Assembly: GCA_946616295.1 (NCBI GenBank) | Contig: CAMOIU010000027.1 | Coordinates: forward strand, 1-38,834 | Length of the DNA: 38,834 bases | Direction of reading: 5' to 3' | DNA from: CAG-791 sp002392385 | Lineage (GTDB): Bacteria; Bacillota; Clostridia; Lachnospirales; Lachnospiraceae | Part shown: positions 24,206 through 33,539 of the stretch, piece after piece | Position numbering within the stretch: the stretch's first letter is position 1 | How the letters are laid out: each line of letters opens with the position of its first letter | The notes under the pieces: model-generated | The model's database searches: none | Told to the model about the DNA's origin: nothing | The model's input: the letters and a program-made list of their open reading frames with translations, nothing else | Position numbers and translations under genes: made by a program

Positions 24206-26191
24206 TCAGTGAAGGAACTGATAGTCCAGGTCGTCCTCTTCATCCTCGGAGAAGTCGGCAGCGTCAAAACGCTTCTTGTTTTCTTCCGGCTCTCCGACCG
24301 GTTCCTCTGCCTCCTCCTGGGCGTAGAGATCATTGTCCTCATAGAGGTCGTCTTCAGACTGGGCGTCCACGCTGCGGAGGATCTCCTTGAGGGACAGGTG
24401 TACGCGGGCCCCGCGCCGGTTCCCGGCGGCGTGCTCATCACCGGCTCCCTCCGGATCCTCTTCGTAGGAATAGTCCTCTGCCTCTCCGACCTCCATGTCG
24501 TCGATCAGGGCATCGTCGCCGGCGTCGTCCTCAGGAACGTCCTCTTCATAGTCTTCCGGCATGTCTTCAGGAAGATCCCCGGCGTTGGCCTTGTCCTCTT
24601 CCGGTTCCTCCTCCTCTTCATCGAAGAAGGATTCCTCTTCCGCTTCTTCCTCCTCGTCGTCACGGGCGCCGAAGATCCCTCGGACAAAACCCATGAAGCC
24701 TCCGGCGGCAGCGGCTTTCTTCTTCCTGCGTCCCTTGGCGGAAGTCCTGGGCTCCCGCTTGCGGACCGGCGCCTCTTCGGCCTCCTCCGGTTCCTCCGCG
24801 TCTGTCACTTCATCGACAGGTTCATCGGCGGCAGCGGCTGTCTCATAGTCCTCAGGCTCAGCGGCAGGCTCCTCTTCGTAGGTCCCGTCGGCATAGTCCT
24901 CGTCGGTGTAGGCTTCGTCGGTGTATCCTTCTTCGTAACCTTCCTCAGGATACTCCTCCGCGTATTCCCCGTCGTTATAGGCCTCTTCCCCGTCTCCGGC
25001 GTACTCCTCGTATTCTTCCTCGTAGTAGCCGTCCTCTTCCTCGGGATAATCGTCATAGGCCTCATCATAGGCTTCATCCGCGTCCGTATGACCGCCGGAG
25101 GGATAGATATCGTCCTCCTCGTCGGCGTAATCGGCAGGCTCCTCCTCGAAGCCCTCCAGATCATCGTCATAGCTTCTGCGTCTGCTGCCGCGGCGGCTCT
25201 GGGCGATCCGCTCTCTGGCCTTCTCCCTGCGGCTGGGCCCTCTGCCGCGGGTATTTCTCCGGATGATCAGCAGGAGGAAAGCGGCCAGGGCGATCAGCAG
25301 GATGCCGAGAACGATGGCGATCACTCTCCAGACGGAGGCGCTGCGGCTGCCGGCCGTGGCCTGGGCCTCCAGCTCGTTCATCTTCTGCAGGTCAGCCAGC
25401 TTGAGGCGGGTCCCTGTGTCGTAGTTGTAGACATACCAGTTGCCTACGCCGTCTTCATCCGTATCGAACTGAAGATTGTAGGAGGCGTTGGGATCCGTCC
25501 AGGGGCTGTCGGCGTGTTTGGCCTCGTCCCCTGTGAGAGCTGCGTCCGCGCCGGTGGCCGGGGCCAGGGTCGTGGTGGTGGTAGTGGATTCCGTGCTTGT
25601 CAGCGCTGCCGCTTCTTCAGCCGCCTTGCGGGATTCCTCCGCGGCAGCCTCCTCAGCGGCTTTCCTGGAAGCCTCCTCAGCGGCCGCTTCCTCCGCTGCC
25701 TTACGGGATTCCTCTGCGGCAGCTTCCTCCTCGGCCTTGCGGGACGCCTCTGCCGCCGCCTTCTCCTCTTCTTCCTTTTTCTTCTTTTCCTCTTCTTCCT
25801 TCTTCTTGGCTTCCTCTTCGGCCTTCTTCTTCTCTTCTTCTTTCTTCTTCTTTTCTTCCTCGGCCTTGCGCTCGGCCTCGGTCTTATAGCCGTCGACAAA
25901 CTGTGCGCTGACATAGCCTGTGCGGTCATCCTTCAGACGGATCTGCACCCAGACATTGCCATCCTTGTCAGTCTTCTCTCCGATGACGGTAAACTTGTCG
26001 CTCTTGTACAGCAGGCCGATGACACCGCCCTTGCTGGACGGCTCGCTCCGGACATTGACGCCGTCGTCATTGACATTCTCAGCCTGTACGGTGACAGCCG
26101 GCGCAGATAAGCTCAGGAACATGCCCAGGCTCAGTGCGGCAGCCATTGCCCGCAGAGCACTTCGTTTTCCGTTCATCCTACCCTTCTTCAT
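24206..26191 (-). CDS. SH3-domain exported membrane protein with coiled coil and long acidic cytoplasmic tail
   Basis: A 661-residue protein whose exact role I do not recognise. A signal peptide (about 1-37, cleavage after VQA) precedes a bacterial SH3 domain (39-102, VNVRSEPSSKGGVIGLLYKSD), likely a peptidoglycan or cell-wall binder. Residues 103-197 are a Lys/Glu/Ala coiled coil with SRKA-EEAAAEE repeats, followed by a Thr-rich linker (198-208). A TM helix lies at 288-311, then a basic stretch and about 340 residues of Glu/Asp/Tyr-rich, probably disordered tail with a basic island (RKREPRTSAKGRRKKK). GAGGAGG precedes the ATG by 7 bases. It is 12 bases after purD. With both a signal peptide and an internal helix, the tail should be inside the cell. 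Confidence 0.82.
   Translation of the reverse strand: MKKGRMNGKRSALRAMAAALSLGMFLSLSAPAVTVQAENVNDDGVNVRSEPSSKGGVIGLLYKSDKFTVIGEKTDKDGNVWVQIRLKDDRTGYVSAQFVDGYKTEAERKAEEEKKKKEEEKKKAEEEAKKKEEEEKKKKEEEEKAAAEASRKAEEEAAAEESRKAAEEAAAEEASRKAAEEAAAEESRKAAEEAAALTSTESTTTTTTLAPATGADAALTGDEAKHADSPWTDPNASYNLQFDTDEDGVGNWYVYNYDTGTRLKLADLQKMNELEAQATAGSRSASVWRVIAIVLGILLIALAAFLLLIIRRNTRGRGPSRREKARERIAQSRRGSRRRSYDDDLEGFEEEPADYADEEDDIYPSGGHTDADEAYDEAYDDYPEEEDGYYEEEYEEYAGDGEEAYNDGEYAEEYPEEGYEEGYTDEAYTDEDYADGTYEEEPAAEPEDYETAAAADEPVDEVTDAEEPEEAEEAPVRKREPRTSAKGRRKKKAAAAGGFMGFVRGIFGARDDEEEEAEEESFFDEEEEEPEEDKANAGDLPEDMPEDYEEDVPEDDAGDDALIDDMEVGEAEDYSYEEDPEGAGDEHAAGNRRGARVHLSLKEILRSVDAQSEDDLYEDNDLYAQEEAEEPVGEPEENKKRFDAADFSEDEEDDLDYQFLH
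25604..25756 (-). repeat. Coding tandem repeats, SRKA-EEAAAEE type
   Basis: Four SRK-centred units of 12-13 residues (residues 150-189) lie in the coiled coil of the SH3 protein, and the DNA is correspondingly repetitive. Copy number could vary between strains through slippage. Confidence 0.7.
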
Positions 26192-26203
26192 CTTCCTGCC
26201 TCC

Positions 26204-27499
26204 TCAACCCACTGCGGATTCATCGGCGGTCTCATCGATCGCTTTTCCTATATCGCTGCGCATGTACTGCCCGTCGAAACGGACCCACTCCGCCGCTTTA
26301 TAAGCCGCGGCTCTGGCCGTCTTCAGGTCACTGCCCAGGGCGGTGACGCCCAGCACACGGCCTCCGCTTGTCACGACCTGTCCCTGCTCATTGAGCGCGG
26401 TGCCCGCATGGAAGCAGAAGCAGTCGTCCCGGCCTTCAAAGTTCTCCAGGCCCTCGATCACCTTGCCCTTTTCATAGGCCAGGGGATAGCCGCCGGAAGC
26501 AATGACCACACATACCGCCGCGTTGTCGGCGAACTTCAGATCGATCTGGTCCAGGGTCCCGTCGATGCAGGCCTCCATGACATCCACGATGTCTGTCTCC
26601 ATCCTGGGCAGCACCACCTGGGTCTCGGGATCGCCGAACCGGGTGTTGTATTCCAGGACCTTGGGGCCGTTCTTTGTGAGCATGAGGCCGAAATAGAGGA
26701 CACCCTTGAAGGGCCTTCCCTCTGCCGCCATGGCATCCACCGTCTTCTGGTAGATGTGTTCCCTGCAGTAGGCATCCACCTCCGCGGTGTAGAAGGGGCT
26801 TGGGGAGAAGGTACCCATGCCGCCTGTGTTCAGGCCGGTATCCCCGTCTCCTGCCCTCTTATGATCCTGGGAAGAGGTCATAAGCCGGTAATTCTTTCCG
26901 TCCACGAAGGCCAGGACCGACACCTCTCTGCCCGTCATGAATTCCTCGATGACCACCTGGTCGCCGGCAGACCCGAACTTTCTGTCCGTCATGAGCTCCC
27001 GGATGCCCGCCATGGCCTCCTCACGGGTATTGCAGATCAGGACGCCCTTGCCCAGTGCCAGACCGGAGGCCTTGAGCACGATGGGAAGGGGAGCTGTCTC
27101 CAGATAGGCGGCCGCCTTCGCGGCATCGTCGAATACCTCATAGGCCGCCGTGGGAATTCCGTATTTCTTCATAAGGTCCTTGGAGAAGGCCTTGCTGCCC
27201 TCGATAATGGCAGCGTTCTTTCTTGTACCGAAGATCCTGAGTCCCCGCGCCTCGAAGGCATCCACGATGCCTGCGCACAGCGGATCGTCCATACTGCAGA
27301 CAGTGAGATCGATCTCTCTTTCCACAGCAAAAGATGTCAGCGCGTCAAAATCCATCGTGCCGATGTTCACGCAATCAGCGATGGCCCGGATCCCGGCATT
27401 GCCGGGCGCGCAGTAGAGCTCATCCACTCTGCTGCTCCTTCTGAGGGCTGCTGCTATGGCATGCTCTCTGCCGCCGCTTCCCACAAGCAGTACTTTCAT
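26204..27499 (-). CDS. purD: Phosphoribosylamine-glycine ligase
   Basis: Joins phosphoribosylamine and glycine using ATP, the second step of purine synthesis. The 431 residues begin MKVLLVGSGGREHAIA and show the ATP-grasp fold: SKAFSKDLMKKYGIPTA, LNTGGMGTFSPSPFY and EYNTRFGDPETQVVLPR. ATG 27499 is preferred over a TTG two codons earlier because GGGGG lies 8 bases before it. It follows purN by 24 bases and precedes the SH3-domain gene by 12. Confidence 0.98.
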   Translation of the reverse strand: MKVLLVGSGGREHAIAAALRRSSRVDELYCAPGNAGIRAIADCVNIGTMDFDALTSFAVEREIDLTVCSMDDPLCAGIVDAFEARGLRIFGTRKNAAIIEGSKAFSKDLMKKYGIPTAAYEVFDDAAKAAAYLETAPLPIVLKASGLALGKGVLICNTREEAMAGIRELMTDRKFGSAGDQVVIEEFMTGREVSVLAFVDGKNYRLMTSSQDHKRAGDGDTGLNTGGMGTFSPSPFYTAEVDAYCREHIYQKTVDAMAAEGRPFKGVLYFGLMLTKNGPKVLEYNTRFGDPETQVVLPRMETDIVDVMEACIDGTLDQIDLKFADNAAVCVVIASGGYPLAYEKGKVIEGLENFEGRDDCFCFHAGTALNEQGQVVTSGGRVLGVTALGSDLKTARAAAYKAAEWVRFDGQYMRSDIGKAIDETADESAVG

Positions 27500-27523
27500 C
27501 TTCAATCCCCCTTCTGTCCCGAA

Positions 27524-28153
27524 TCAGGCGGGCAATATCCTTGTACGTCTTCCTTCGATCTGTACCCGTCCCTGCGCGATCAGGCCGATGGCGCGGGGCA
27601 GGAGCTCCCACTCCGCCTCTTCCATGACTCTTCTCTGCAGGACCTCCGGCGTATCGTCGTCTCTGATCTCCACAGCCTTCTGCAGCAGGATCGGCCCGCT
27701 GTCCAGGTCCTCGTCCACGAAGTGGACCGTAGCTCCTGTGACCTTCACGCCGCGTTCCAGGGCCCTCTCATGGACGCGCAGTCCGTAGAAGCCCTTTCCG
27801 CAGAAGGAAGGTATGAGCGCGGGATGAATATTGATGATCCGTCCCCGGAAGGCACTGACCACCTGGGGCGGGATCGCCACGAGAAAACCGGCCAGGACCA
27901 CCAGGTCGCAGCCCGACTTCTGCAGCTCCTCCAGAAGGGCGTCGTTGAAGACCTCTCTGGAAGGATAGTCCGCCGGCGAAACGCAGACCGCCGGGATCCC
28001 CGCCTGTGCCGCCCTTTTCAGGGCATAGGCGCTGCGATTGTTGCTGATCACCTCCGCGATCTCCACGTCCCGGAGAGAGCCGTCCCGGATGCGGTCGATG
28101 ATCGCCTGCAGGTTGGTGCCTCCACCCGAGACACAGACTGTGATCTTCAGCAT
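27524..28153 (-). CDS. purN: Phosphoribosylglycinamide formyltransferase
   Basis: Transfers a formyl group from 10-formyltetrahydrofolate to glycinamide ribonucleotide. The 209 residues show VSGGGTNLQAII near the start, the catalytic Asn/His segment IINIHPALIPSF, and the Asp-containing ATVHFVDEDLDSGPIL. Its start overlaps the end of purM by 7 bases. Confidence 0.98.
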   Translation of the reverse strand: MLKITVCVSGGGTNLQAIIDRIRDGSLRDVEIAEVISNNRSAYALKRAAQAGIPAVCVSPADYPSREVFNDALLEELQKSGCDLVVLAGFLVAIPPQVVSAFRGRIINIHPALIPSFCGKGFYGLRVHERALERGVKVTGATVHFVDEDLDSGPILLQKAVEIRDDDTPEVLQRRVMEEAEWELLPRAIGLIAQGRVQIEGRRTRILPA

Positions 28154-29175
28154 ACGTCCACCCCTTTGTCTCCGGCCGCGATGCTGCCGATGATCCAGGC
28201 CTCTTCTCCCGCCGCGTGCAGGGTCTCCACTGCGGTGTCGGCGTCAGCCGGATCCAGGGCCAGCACCATGCCGATGCCCATGTTGAAGGTGTTGTACATC
28301 ATATGCTCTTCCAGGTGTCCCCTCTCCTGCATGAGGCGGAAGATGGGGGGCACTTCGTAGCTGTCCCTGCGGACGACGGCTCTGACGCCGTCCGGCAGCA
28401 TACGCGGAATATTTTCATAGAAACCGCCGCCTGTGATGTGGCTGCAGCCCTTGATCTTGATGCCGGCCTCACGGACCGCCCGCAGGGCCTTCACATAGAT
28501 CCTGGTGGGCCGCAGCAGGGCCTCTCCCAGGCTCTCGCCCAGAGTGGGCTCGAAGCGGCGCAGGTTGTCGGAATTCACGTCGAACAGCTTCCTCACCAGG
28601 GAGAAGCCGTTGCTGTGCACGCCCGAAGAAGCGATGCCCACAAGGGTATCTCCCGGACGGATGGTGCTGCCGTCGATCAGATCCTTACGATCCGCCACAC
28701 CCACGGCGAATCCGGCCAGATCATACTCGTCCACCGGATAGAAGCCCGGCATCTCCGCCGTCTCTCCTCCGATCAGAGCCGCACCGGCCTGCTCACAGCC
28801 GTCGCAGACGCCCTTGACGATCATGGCGATCTTCTCGGGGCTGTTCTTGCCGCAGGCGATATAATCCAGGAAGAAAAGGGGCTCGCCGCCCGCGCAGGCC
28901 ACGTCGTTGACGCACATGGCCACACAGTCGATACCCACGGTATCGTGGCGGTCCATAAGGAAGGCCAGCTTCAGCTTGGTCCCCACGCCGTCCGTGCCGG
29001 ACAGCAGGACCGGGTCCTCCATGTCTTTAATGGCGGCAAGAGAGAAGGCGCCGGAGAAGCCTCCGAGGCCGCCGAGCACCTCCGGCCGCATTGTGTTCTT
29101 TACATACTGCTTCATTAACTCGACACTGCGGTATCCAGCCTCGATATCCACACCGGCGCTCTTATAATCCAGCAT
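28147..29175 (-). CDS. purM: Phosphoribosylformylglycinamidine cyclo-ligase
   Basis: Closes the imidazole ring to give aminoimidazole ribonucleotide, using ATP. The 342 residues begin MLDYKSAGVDIEAGYRSVEL and include LLSGTDGVGTKLKLAF, IGGETAEMPGFY and SHITGGGFYENIPRML. The start ATG 29175 has AGGAGG just 3 bases before it; an upstream extension to 29211 would be leader translation. It is 81 bases after purE and overlaps purN by 7. Confidence 0.98.
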   Translation of the reverse strand: MLDYKSAGVDIEAGYRSVELMKQYVKNTMRPEVLGGLGGFSGAFSLAAIKDMEDPVLLSGTDGVGTKLKLAFLMDRHDTVGIDCVAMCVNDVACAGGEPLFFLDYIACGKNSPEKIAMIVKGVCDGCEQAGAALIGGETAEMPGFYPVDEYDLAGFAVGVADRKDLIDGSTIRPGDTLVGIASSGVHSNGFSLVRKLFDVNSDNLRRFEPTLGESLGEALLRPTRIYVKALRAVREAGIKIKGCSHITGGGFYENIPRMLPDGVRAVVRRDSYEVPPIFRLMQERGHLEEHMMYNTFNMGIGMVLALDPADADTAVETLHAAGEEAWIIGSIAAGDKGVDVC

Positions 29176-29256
29176 TTTCCTCCTATCCAACGGACCTCTG
29201 CCTTCCGTCAAGTCATGTCGATGTCAGTCTGCCTGTCGTCTCCGTATGGTACTGCC

Positions 29257-29757
29257 TCAATAGGCGCCGCAGCCCGTTTCCTGCAGACGCTCGTCCTTGG
29301 CTTCCACTTCCGCCTTCTGTCTGTCCGCGAACTCCTTGAGGGCCGCCAGCAGGGCGGGATCGCCGATGGCCAGCATTCTGACCGCCAGCAGGCCCGCGTT
29401 CTTGGCGCCGTCGATGCCCACTGTCGCCACGGGCATCCCCGGAGGCATCTGCACGATGGAATAGAGAGAATCTCTGCCTCCCAGGGATTTGGTGTGCATG
29501 GGGATGCCGATGACCGGAAGCGGGAACAGGGCGGCGCACATGCCGGGCAGATGGGCAGCCATGCCGGCGCCGGCGATGATGACCTTCACGCCTCTGGCCT
29601 CTGCTTCCTTCGCATAGTTGAAGAAAACGTCCGGCTCCCTGTGAGCGGATATGATGCGGGCCTCGTATTCCACGCCGAAGTCTTCCAGGACCTGCGCTGC
29701 CTTCTTCATGACAGGCATATCAGAATCCGAGCCCATTACGATTGAAACCAATGCCAT
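29257..29757 (-). CDS. purE: N5-carboxyaminoimidazole ribonucleotide mutase
   Basis: Moves the carboxyl group to make CAIR in purine synthesis. The 166 residues have IVMGSDSDMPVMKKAA, ISAHREPD with the catalytic His, and GAGMAAHLPGMCA. This is the class I type that normally works with PurK; no purK lies in the window. GGAAGGAGC precedes the ATG. Confidence 0.97.
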   Translation of the reverse strand: MALVSIVMGSDSDMPVMKKAAQVLEDFGVEYEARIISAHREPDVFFNYAKEAEARGVKVIIAGAGMAAHLPGMCAALFPLPVIGIPMHTKSLGGRDSLYSIVQMPPGMPVATVGIDGAKNAGLLAVRMLAIGDPALLAALKEFADRQKAEVEAKDERLQETGCGAY

Positions 29758-29811
29758 TATTCTGCTCCTTCCTGTTCGGATAACTGCCGCGGAAATGTCC
29801 GCTCCACCCCT

Positions 29812-30489
29812 TCAGTGTACACCATATTCGGCGTAGTATGCATCTAAAGCTTTCCTTAACTTTGCGTCGATCAGGGCCTTGCCGTTCTCGCCCGGCCTGC
29901 TCAGATGCTCCGTCACCTCTTTCATGCTCACGATGGCGTGAGCCGGGAATCCGTACTTCTCCCGAATCTCGTCCAGGGCGGACAGCCTGCCTTCTCTGCC
30001 GACCTCCATGCGGTTGAGAGAGACGATCAGGCCGATGACGTCCACGTCCGCCTGGGCGCGGATAATGGGATAGGTCTCCGCGATGGAGGCGCCGGAGGTG
30101 GTCACGTCCTCGATGATCAGCACGCGGTCACCGTCTCTGAGGGGAGAGCCCAGAAGGATGCCCTTGTCGCCGTGGTCTTTGACCTCCTTGCGGTTGCAGC
30201 AGTAGCGGACATCCCTGCCGTAAAGACGGCTGATGGCCATGACCGTGGCGACCGCCAGCGGGATACCCTTATAGGCAGGCCCGAACAGAACGTCGAAATC
30301 CAGACCATAGTGGTCGTGAATGGCTCTTGCGTAGAACTCGCCCAGCCGCAGAAGCTGGGATCCCTTCGTGTAGGCGCCGGCATTCATGAAGAAGGGGGAT
30401 TTTCTCCCGCTCTTCAGGGTGAAGTTGCCGAACCGGAGGACCTGCGCGTCCACCATGAACTCGATAAAGTCTTTTTTGTAGGCCTCCAT
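29812..30489 (-). CDS. pyrE: Orotate phosphoribosyltransferase
   Basis: Makes orotidine monophosphate from orotate and PRPP. The 225 residues include FTLKSGRKSPFFMNAG, FGPAYKGIPLA, the flexible loop NRKEVKDHGDKG and the PRPP motif VLIIEDVTTSG. It is between pyrF (44 bases before) and purE (54 bases after). Confidence 0.98.
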   Translation of the reverse strand: MEAYKKDFIEFMVDAQVLRFGNFTLKSGRKSPFFMNAGAYTKGSQLLRLGEFYARAIHDHYGLDFDVLFGPAYKGIPLAVATVMAISRLYGRDVRYCCNRKEVKDHGDKGILLGSPLRDGDRVLIIEDVTTSGASIAETYPIIRAQADVDVIGLIVSLNRMEVGREGRLSALDEIREKYGFPAHAIVSMKEVTEHLSRPGENGKALIDAKLRKALDAYYAEYGVH

Positions 30490-30533
30490 AATTATCCTCC
30501 TGCTATGTCTGTTTACCTTTGCTCCCTGTATTC

Positions 30534-31490
30534 TCAGCGCTGTGTCCTGTCACGCAGGGCACCGCGCAGATCCTCGATCATGGCCTGTGCCGCGGCCCTG
30601 GCCGCGCCGGCCCAGTCCTTCTCTCCGTAAGCGGCGTAGGCCTCCTTCTGCCAGGCGGCCAGAATGCCGCGGGAAGAATTGACGATACAGCCCTCTCCAT
30701 TTTCATCGAAGAAATGAAGCAGGTCTGCCGCGGACGCACCCTGGGCTCCGTAGCCCGGCGCCAGGATGAAGATCTCCGGCATCAGTCTGCGCAGGGCCTC
30801 GCCCTGGGCAGGATAGGTGGCGCCCACTACGGCGCCCACATTGCTGTAGCGGCCGTCCATGGAAAGGCTGCCCCACTCTCTCACCTTCTCTGCCACCAGC
30901 TCGTAGACGGGCCGGCCGTCCTCGGTCCGGACATCCTGGAACTCGCCGCTGGAGGGGTTGGAAGTCTTGACCAGGACGAAGATCCCCTTGTCGCAGGCAT
31001 TGCAGGCGTCCACGAAGGGCTTGATCCCGTCCGTGCCCAGGTAGGGATTGACCGTGGCAAAATCGGCGTCGAAGCTCTTCTCCGCTACGCCCTCGATCAC
31101 CGTCCTGCCCAGATGGGCGGCGGCATAGGCCGCGGACGTGGATCCGATATCGCCCCTCTTCACATCGGCGATGACGATCAGACCCTTCTCCTGGGCGTAG
31201 CGTACGGTCTTCTCGTAGGTCATCAGGCCCGGAATGCCGAACTGTTCATACATGGCGCTCTGGGGCTTGACGGCGGGCACGATGTCGCAGACCGCGTCGA
31301 TCACGCCCTTGTTGAAACGCCAGATCGCCTCCGCGGCGCATTCCATGCCGGAGAGGGTCCTCCCCTCGGCGGCCGCCTCCTCACGCGCTTCCTTCATAAG
31401 CTGTCCGGGTATGAAGGACAGGTTGGGATCGAGGCCCACTACTACCGGCGCGTCTTTCTCTCTGATAGCTTCCATCAATCTGCTGATCAT
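30534..31490 (-). CDS. pyrF: Orotidine 5'-phosphate decarboxylase, type 2
   Basis: Decarboxylates OMP to UMP. The 318 residues are of the longer subfamily: VVVGLDPNLSFIPG, DAVCDIVPAVKPQSAMYEQF, and the catalytic IADVKRGDIGSTSAAYA. The C-terminal phosphate site is APGYGAQGA followed by NSSRGIL. With pyrE it gives the last two steps of UMP synthesis. A weak AAAGGG lies 12 bases before the ATG. Confidence 0.97.
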   Translation of the reverse strand: MISRLMEAIREKDAPVVVGLDPNLSFIPGQLMKEAREEAAAEGRTLSGMECAAEAIWRFNKGVIDAVCDIVPAVKPQSAMYEQFGIPGLMTYEKTVRYAQEKGLIVIADVKRGDIGSTSAAYAAAHLGRTVIEGVAEKSFDADFATVNPYLGTDGIKPFVDACNACDKGIFVLVKTSNPSSGEFQDVRTEDGRPVYELVAEKVREWGSLSMDGRYSNVGAVVGATYPAQGEALRRLMPEIFILAPGYGAQGASAADLLHFFDENGEGCIVNSSRGILAAWQKEAYAAYGEKDWAGAARAAAQAMIEDLRGALRDRTQR

Positions 31491-31533
31491 CCCTGTTCAC
31501 GTACCCTTTCTGCCGTCTCGCCGGCTGCCGCTC

Positions 31534-32622
31534 TTATCTGGTCTTCAGAAACTCCAGTTCTCTGGCGGCTTCCGTGTCCGCGGGAAACTCTCCCACATAC
31601 TCCGCCATGTAATTCTCCGCTGTCTTATAATCGCCCATGTACTCGTAGACCACAGCCCGGTTGAAGAGCAGGCTGGCCCGCTCGCTGCTGCCGGCCTCCG
31701 CCACGGCCAGTCCGCGTTCGAAGGCTTCCACTGCCAGGTCATAGTGCTCCTCCTCCATCTGGAGGATGCCCATGAGGCACATGAGGGAGGCGTTGTCGCC
31801 CGTGTTCTCCTGATATTTGGCCAGCAGTTCCACCGCGTCCTCCCGGCGGTCCAGGTTCTGGTAGGCCTGGGCCAGCTGCAGGACCGTGGCGGTGTCCGAG
31901 GCTGTCTGTGTCTCCAGGACCTGGGCTGCCTCGTCATAGCGCTCCAGATAGCACAGGAAACGTCCCCGGACCAGGGTGTCCATGGTCCCGTCTCCCTTGG
32001 CAAGGGCGCCCTCCAGGTATGTCCTGCCCAGATCCTTCATGCCGGATTCTTCCAGGATGACGGCGATCTCATAGAGCCTGTCATAATTGCTGCGGTCCAG
32101 GTTGATGGCCTTGTTGAAGTCACTTCTCGCAGATGTCGCGTCGCCGATCTGCGCGTAGACCGTGCCCCGCAGGGTGTAGAGGGAGGCGTTCTCGCCGTCC
32201 TCCGCCAGGAGCTCTGTATAAAGATCCAGCGCCTTCTGGGTGTCGCCGCTCTTGAAGCAGGCGCCGGCCATGTAGGCGCGGATATCCTTCTCCATGCTGT
32301 CGTCGTAGATCTTCTCTTCCAGCTCTGACCGGTTCTTCAGGGCATTCTCAAAGGCCTTGACCGCCTCGTCATAGCGGCCCAGTCCCATAAGGGCAATGCC
32401 CTTGCCGCGCCAGGACTCCTCCGGACTCTCTCCGTCCGTGATGGCGTCATTGAAGTACTCCAGGGCCGCCCTGTAATCGTTCTCAGAGAGAGAACGGTAG
32501 CCCAGGTCCATGCTCTCTGTGGGCTTGAACAGACTGCAGCCGCAGAGACACACCAGCATGGCTGCCGACAGGACCGCCTTCAGGACCGCTCCCCGCATAC
32601 CCGCGATCGATCTTCTATTCAT
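31534..32622 (-). CDS. TPR-repeat lipoprotein
   Basis: A 362-residue surface lipoprotein. The signal region ends in a lipobox, LCGC, with Cys29 as the lipid-bearing residue. The rest is built of about seven tetratricopeptide repeats (for example SLSENDYRAALEYFNDAIT, LMGLGRYDEAVKAFENAL, AQIGDATSARSDFNKAINLD), which bind protein partners. The start ATG 32622 overlaps the transporter stop by 4 bases, with AAGGAGG 10 bases before it. The partner is unknown; the position just upstream of pyrF does not explain its role. Confidence 0.9.
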   Translation of the reverse strand: MNRRSIAGMRGAVLKAVLSAAMLVCLCGCSLFKPTESMDLGYRSLSENDYRAALEYFNDAITDGESPEESWRGKGIALMGLGRYDEAVKAFENALKNRSELEEKIYDDSMEKDIRAYMAGACFKSGDTQKALDLYTELLAEDGENASLYTLRGTVYAQIGDATSARSDFNKAINLDRSNYDRLYEIAVILEESGMKDLGRTYLEGALAKGDGTMDTLVRGRFLCYLERYDEAAQVLETQTASDTATVLQLAQAYQNLDRREDAVELLAKYQENTGDNASLMCLMGILQMEEEHYDLAVEAFERGLAVAEAGSSERASLLFNRAVVYEYMGDYKTAENYMAEYVGEFPADTEAARELEFLKTR

Positions 32623-33539
32623 ATGCCGCTTTCCTCCTTTCCGACCAGCCCGCGCCGGGGCGCAGGCAGCTGTACCAGAATGATGGCTGCGAACATCAGC
32701 ACACATCCCGCCGTCTCACGGGAAGTCAGCACCTGATGCAGGAACAGATAGCCCGCCGCCGCAGAGATCACAGATTCCAGAGACATGATCAGTGAGGCCA
32801 CGGACGGATCCGCGTTCTTCTGCCCCGCGATCTGCAGCGTATAGGCAATACCGCTGGAAAACACCCCCACATAGAGAAGAGGCAGGATGCCGGCCGCCAG
32901 GGCGGACAGGCTGATCTCTTCTGTCAGCAGAGCAGCTGTCGTTCCCAGAATGCCGGCCACCGTAAACTGGCCGCAGGCCAGCTCCAGACTGTCGGCCCCG
33001 GGGGCGAAATGATCCACGGACATGATCTGGAAGGCAAACAGAACGGCGCACAGAAGGAGGGACCGGTCGCCCGGCTCCAGATGCAGTCCGTCCGTGATGC
33101 TGAGCAGATAGAGGCCCGCGCATGCCAGCACGACGCCTGCCCACAGGCGCAGACTGGTCTTCCTTGTGACGGCCAGATTCAGAAGGGGGACCAGGACGAT
33201 ATAGAGTGCGGTGATAAAACAGGCCTTGCCCACATCCGTGGTGACGATCCCGATCTGCTGCATGGTGGACGCCGCGAACAGAAAGAAGCCGCAGCACAGG
33301 CTGCCCATGACCGGCCAGGGCCTGACCGGTACATTTCTGCCGGCGTTTTCAGGCGCCTCTTTCCTTCTTCTGTAGATGATCATGGGCAGCAGGACCGCCG
33401 CTCCCAGGAAATACCGGAGGCCGTTGAAGGTCACCGGTCCCACATAGTTCATGCCCAGACTCTGGGCAACAAAGGCTGTTCCCCAGATCAGGGCGGCTCC
33501 CAGGAGCATCAGCATATTGGCAAGGGGCATTTTCTTCAC
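32619..33539 (-). CDS. EamA/DMT-family transporter
   Basis: A 306-residue inner-membrane protein with ten likely helices in two EamA halves: ALIWGTAFVAQSLGMNYVGP opens the first, and LYVGVFSSGIAYTLQIAGQ with SLIMSLESVISAAAGYLFL marks the second. Members export amino acids, nucleobases or other metabolites; the substrate cannot be read here. The start is GTG 33539, overlapping the stop of the small protein gene by 4 bases, with GGAG 8 bases before it; an ATG three codons later is the alternative. Confidence 0.92.
   Translation of the reverse strand: MKKMPLANMLMLLGAALIWGTAFVAQSLGMNYVGPVTFNGLRYFLGAAVLLPMIIYRRRKEAPENAGRNVPVRPWPVMGSLCCGFFLFAASTMQQIGIVTTDVGKACFITALYIVLVPLLNLAVTRKTSLRLWAGVVLACAGLYLLSITDGLHLEPGDRSLLLCAVLFAFQIMSVDHFAPGADSLELACGQFTVAGILGTTAALLTEEISLSALAAGILPLLYVGVFSSGIAYTLQIAGQKNADPSVASLIMSLESVISAAAGYLFLHQVLTSRETAGCVLMFAAIILVQLPAPRRGLVGKEESGI

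Noticed and set aside
24203..26110. A hydrophobic 635-codon plus-strand frame opposite the SH3 gene
   Set aside because: GAA/GAG codons on one strand read as hydrophobic Phe/Leu on the other; the apparent membrane protein is an artefact of the acidic tail.
29176..31533. PyrR attenuator or purine riboswitch before pyrF, pyrE, purE or purM
   Set aside because: The gaps are only 43 to 81 bases, too short for a full aptamer plus expression platform, and I see no typical terminator/antiterminator pair.
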